From assembly GCA_001784275.1 (NCBI GenBank), contig MFQB01000041.1:1-13874 (forward strand): a stretch of DNA of 13,874 nt, written 5' to 3'. This document shows, in pieces, positions 11,970 to 13,874 of the stretch. The notes beneath the pieces were generated by a model that was not told the DNA's origin, made no database searches, and was given only the letters and a program-made list of their open reading frames with translations. This DNA is from Candidatus Magasanikbacteria bacterium RIFCSPHIGHO2_02_FULL_47_14 (GTDB lineage Bacteria > Patescibacteriota > Patescibacteriia > Magasanikbacterales > UBA922). The position numbers were made by a program, and so were the translations under genes. Every line of letters begins with the position of its first letter. Positions within the stretch are counted from its first letter, which is position 1.

Positions 11970-13874
11970 TTAGTTGGTCGTGCTTGCGGGTGCAAGAGCT
12001 GCAATAATCCGTGCGCGCACTTGTTTTCCATTTGCATCAAATCGTGCTCCGCGCACATCGGCTTCTTCAAATACAGCAAGTGCTTCCTGTTTCATATCCA
12101 AGAGTTGATATACGCTTGCAAGCCTCCACCATCCTTCACCCACATTCGAGTCAGCCTCTATGGTTGTGCGTAACAACTCAATGGCTTTATCTGCCTGGCC
12201 TCGTTCAAACTGAATGGCCGCCAACTGGTAATAGAGCTGCTGTCGCTGTGGAGACTTGATCAACGCATCTTCCAGTTCAACAACCGCCTGGTCATAAAAA
12301 AATGCTTTGCCGGTCAGTTGGGCGCTCAAAATCAGAAGCTGGGACTGAAGAACATTTACACGGATATCCAGCGGATGCAACACTCGGTTCTTTTGTAACT
12401 CAGCGAGGCTGCGATCAATCAACTGAGCGGCAAACTGTGTCTGTCCGGCCTGAACATAAGGGATCACCGCTTCTGCAACAGAGCGCGCAAAGTCATTGCG
12501 AATATCATCGACATGCGGAGACGAGAGAGAAAGTGCCTGGTCAAACAAAGCGAGTGATTCAGTGCGGTTTAAAGACAAAAATTGAACGGCTCGCAACGTT
12601 TTGGTATTCGCGCGCGCAGCCCCGATGTTCGTCATCCAGATAATCAAAAAAGCAATGACCCACACACCACCTATCAGAAATGAAGAAGGGGTACGTTTCT
12701 CTTGAGAGCCTGCCTCTGGCGCACCCCCGGTTTGCTCATGCAAAAATGCCAAAAAGAAAAAGAAATACAAATATGACGTCGGATTTTCAAAGACAAAAAC
12801 GTTATGCACAAAGTGTGCGGCCAAAAATGCCATGCCAATGGAGAGAAGATGCGGGTCAATCTTTCCTTTGCGAAAGGCTCGAACCAGCATCACGGCCGCA
12901 GTGACAAACAGCCCAATATAGATGATCAACCCGACAATACCGCGATCGGCCATGGTATTCATGACGATGTTATGTGCGTTATCAAACCAAGTCTCTCCCC
13001 ATCCGTACTCAAGAAATTTTGGGGTATAGTGTTTGTTAAAAGCGTAAAAAAAGTTATTCGGTCCCCATCCGAGAATCGGTCTTTCTTTCCACGACTCAAA
13101 GGCAATCCCCCATGCCTGAGCACGCGCACTTCCCAAAAATTCATGAAATGAGGTCTCATACAATCTCCCGATCCCGGGCATCTGTTTCACAAATCCTGTC
13201 TCTCGGAAAAAAAACAGCACACCGAGTAGAACACCGCCGGCAGCGATCATAATCGAAAGCCATTTGACAATCCGTCTCCCCTCTCCTTTTAAAGAAAAGT
13301 GATAACTGATGAGCAGCACCGGCAAGCTGACAAGAAATGCAAGTAAACTACCTCGGGTACCGCTTGCTATAATGCCTGAAAAACCAAGCGCTATGCCAAC
13401 AATCGAGAACCAGCGCCATGCCGTTTCTTTTGTTCGGACAAACAACAAGTATCCGACCATCATTAAAAACAATCCGTAGCCACTCACATAGATTGGGTTG
13501 CCAAGGGTGGACGAGATGCGCACACTGCCACGATTTAACAAAAAATCGGGACTTATTTTTTGAATCAAACCAACCAGCATCACCAGCATGCCTGCGCCGA
13601 GAAACAATCGAAAAAACCTTTGCCACTCCGGCCAGCCACGTATCACGGTGCTGACAATGAGATAGTACAAGACATAGTGAAACAGGGTAAAGACGCCCAA
13701 CATGCGCTCGTGATTGTCCCAAAAGCTTTTGTACCAATCGACGCCGGTAAAGGTCGACACGACAAAGGTCAAAAAAAACAAGAGTACTGCGACATGCAGC
13801 GGCGATGATGTCATGCGATAGCGAGCCCGATTTTTATAGAGCAGTAAGACAAACGCTGCTGTCATCAAGACCAC
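11970..13874 (-). CDS. O-antigen ligase/polymerase family (Wzy_C) membrane protein with TPR tail, 5' partial
   Basis: Visible part 634 residues, open to the right edge, so the N-terminus is missing (probably one or two membrane spans). A polytopic membrane region (about 1-380) with about nine visible hydrophobic segments contains the Wzy_C/WaaL-type core: RAQAWGIAFESWKERPILGWG (251-271) with the R-x3-W-x8-P-x2-G-x-G pattern, then the large extracytoplasmic loop ending in WFDNAHNIVMNTMADRGIVGL (296-316) with the invariant His-Asn. A further span (about 399-416) precedes a roughly 215-residue soluble domain with TPR-like repeats: about 525-543, 547-580 (YYQLAAIQFERGQADKAIELL) and 581-613 (WWRLASVYQLLDMKQEALAVF). 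It probably sits outside the membrane. The family polymerises O-units, or ligates glycan to lipid A, protein or another acceptor. It is the most upstream operon gene visible; the operon promoter lies outside the window. Confidence 0.88.
   Translation of the reverse strand: MVLMTAAFVLLLYKNRARYRMTSSPLHVAVLLFFLTFVVSTFTGVDWYKSFWDNHERMLGVFTLFHYVLYYLIVSTVIRGWPEWQRFFRLFLGAGMLVMLVGLIQKISPDFLLNRGSVRISSTLGNPIYVSGYGLFLMMVGYLLFVRTKETAWRWFSIVGIALGFSGIIASGTRGSLLAFLVSLPVLLISYHFSLKGEGRRIVKWLSIMIAAGGVLLGVLFFFRETGFVKQMPGIGRLYETSFHEFLGSARAQAWGIAFESWKERPILGWGPNNFFYAFNKHYTPKFLEYGWGETWFDNAHNIVMNTMADRGIVGLIIYIGLFVTAAVMLVRAFRKGKIDPHLLSIGMAFLAAHFVHNVFVFENPTSYLYFFFFLAFLHEQTGGAPEAGSQEKRTPSSFLIGGVWVIAFLIIWMTNIGAARANTKTLRAVQFLSLNRTESLALFDQALSLSSPHVDDIRNDFARSVAEAVIPYVQAGQTQFAAQLIDRSLAELQKNRVLHPLDIRVNVLQSQLLILSAQLTGKAFFYDQAVVELEDALIKSPQRQQLYYQLAAIQFERGQADKAIELLRTTIEADSNVGEGWWRLASVYQLLDMKQEALAVFEEADVRGARFDANGKQVRARIIAALAPASTTN

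Larger units (their letters stand above)
3448..13874 (-). other. Predicted nine-gene polysaccharide operon (5' end outside window)
   Basis: Nine minus-strand genes follow each other with junctions, in transcription order, of +4, +3, -11, -4, +9, -4, +2 and +9 bases (minus means overlap). No intergenic space is large enough for a separate promoter, so promoters inside genes cannot be excluded but a single transcript is the simplest reading. Most starts lack a recognisable Shine-Dalgarno, pointing to translational coupling. The set encodes sugar activation (Gmd, Per-like), assembly (four glycosyltransferases), modification (methyltransferase, FemAB-like) and polymerisation or ligation. Confidence 0.75.

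Noticed and set aside
11966..12079. 38-residue N-terminal extension of the methyltransferase (start at 12079)
   Set aside because: It would overlap the ligase coding region by 110 bases and lies outside the methyltransferase fold; the ATG at 11965 sits 4 bases after the ligase stop like the other operon junctions.

Overview
The window is one continuous block of cell-surface polysaccharide genes with almost no non-coding DNA; the only gap over 10 bases is a 71-base divergent promoter region at 2253-2323. Eleven full or partial genes plus a partial membrane ligase/polymerase are present: a polysaccharide pyruvyltransferase, a Wzx-type flippase, five GT4-like (GT-B fold) glycosyltransferases, GDP-mannose 4,6-dehydratase, a DegT-family aminotransferase that closely resembles GDP-perosamine synthase, a FemAB/GNAT-like acyltransferase, a class I SAM methyltransferase, and an O-antigen ligase-family protein with a C-terminal TPR tail. 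No RNA genes, IS elements or CRISPR arrays were seen.

Organism: bacterial, with the standard code (TGA ends at least five of the genes). Extreme compaction, intermediate GC, frequent gene overlaps, few Shine-Dalgarno sequences inside the operon and a TPR-tailed ligase of this kind make me lean towards a Patescibacteria/CPR lineage (Parcubacteria-like). This rests on general impression, not on a marker gene, and confidence is only about 0.5.

Layout: positions 2-1030 (+) hold the 3' part of the pyruvyltransferase. It converges on, and overlaps, the flippase (996-2252, -). The flippase and a glycosyltransferase (2324-3472, +) diverge from a shared promoter region. That glycosyltransferase converges on, and overlaps, the end of a nine-gene minus-strand operon running from the right edge down to 3448. 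Transcription order in the operon is: ligase/polymerase-TPR, methyltransferase, FemAB-like transferase, GT, aminotransferase (Per-like), GT, Gmd, GT, GT. Junctions range from an 11-base overlap to a 9-base gap, so the genes are probably co-transcribed and translationally coupled.

How they work together (inference from families): Gmd turns GDP-mannose into GDP-4-keto-6-deoxymannose and the Per-like enzyme aminates it at C4 to give GDP-perosamine. The glycosyltransferases build a lipid-linked oligosaccharide. The FemAB-like protein and the methyltransferase may decorate it, for example by N-acylation of the perosamine amine and O-methylation. Wzx would flip it, and the Wzy/WaaL-like protein would polymerise it or attach it to an acceptor. 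The pyruvyltransferase could add pyruvate ketals. Not present in this window: an initiating sugar-phosphate transferase, GDP-fucose synthase or GDP-rhamnose reductase, GDP-mannose supply genes, and a dedicated perosamine N-acetyltransferase.
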